From Candidula unifasciata (taxonomy: Eukaryota > Mollusca > Gastropoda > Stylommatophora > Geomitridae): a stretch of DNA of 64,000 nt. This document shows positions 1 through 64,000 of this stretch, piece by piece. Numbering within the stretch: position 1 is the first letter of the stretch; each line of letters opens with the position of its first letter. The stretch lies in NCBI GenBank assembly GCA_905116865.2, contig CAJHNH020001580.1:742949-806948 (forward strand), given 5' to 3'. A program made the position numbers and the translations under genes. The notes beneath the pieces are model-generated. The model made no database searches. It was not told where the DNA came from and saw only the letters and a program-made list of their open reading frames with translations.

Positions 1-230
1 ACACATTAAGAACACACTGTATACTTGGTCTGCTTAATGATTAGGGATTAGGTTCAGACGTGACTCCAGGCGCGGAAACAGCTGTTGAAGGAAACATGAG
101 GGAATGTCAATAAATCGAAGTGTAATGCAGCAATAACGCTAAACAAGCAACAAGCTAGCTGGACCAGTCGGTTTACTGTACGCCATGATTATATAATTAT
201 TGCCATTGTAGCTGAGAGCCGAATACTACA

Positions 231-63962
<63,732 letters not shown>

Positions 63963-64000
63963 TTTGTGGTTATATCTTAACCTCAGTGTCTGCCTGTCTA

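Overview
The window is eukaryotic, AT-rich and repeat-dense. It holds the 5' part of one large plus-strand gene, a TBC1D9/TBC1D9B-type Rab GTPase-activating protein. Twenty coding exons (44 to 147 nt each) lie between 231 and 62613. All have GT-AG boundaries, their phases chain without conflict, and together they give about 608 codons. The gene runs off the right edge partway through the TBC domain. The predicted order is a conserved N-terminus, GRAM 1, GRAM 2, a short linker, then the TBC domain with an arginine-finger motif and a YxQ glutamine-finger motif. The C-terminal part of the family (rest of the TBC domain and the EF-hand region) is outside the window. No second host gene was found on either strand.

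All other sequence is intronic or just upstream. It contains (i) non-LTR retrotransposon remnants of at least three kinds: RTE-like reverse transcriptases with ATG or GAA tails, LINEs with a 3' RNase H region, and one AP-endonuclease piece; (ii) several tRNA-headed SINEs; (iii) cut-and-paste DNA elements, namely a hAT-like element with an 8-bp target duplication, a TTAA-flanked piggyBac-like element and foldback elements; and (iv) an unusual load of minisatellites, roughly 15 kb or about a quarter of the window. The organism is inferred to be an invertebrate, most likely a lophotrochozoan and perhaps a gastropod mollusc, from gene structure, tRNA-SINE style and RNase H LINEs. No single feature proves this.

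Layout: exon 1 (231-274), then intron 1 with LINE and SINE debris; exons 2-11 (6.8-25.1 kb) with small arrays and nested transposons; intron 11 (25.1-32.7 kb) with a 50-bp array split by an RTE-like LINE and a 3-kb 39-bp array; exons 12-14 (32.7-36.5 kb); intron 14 with a 4.6-kb array of 41/42-bp units; the 35-nt exon 15 (42.9 kb); intron 15 with a 3.4-kb 62-bp array; exon 16 (48.1 kb); intron 16 with a 1.7-kb 60-bp array; exons 17-20 (53.5-62.6 kb); and a 0.5-kb pyrimidine tract at the right end.

The most striking observations concern repeats that touch the splicing signals of this gene. The donor of exon 12 is repeated seven times at 49-bp spacing. The acceptor of exon 19 is repeated six times at 93-bp spacing. 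Exon 14 lies between two near-identical LINE arms in inverted orientation. Two minisatellites have grown directly out of the 3' coding ends of LINEs. No unknown multi-gene system was found; the novelty is in how repeats and gene structure interact.
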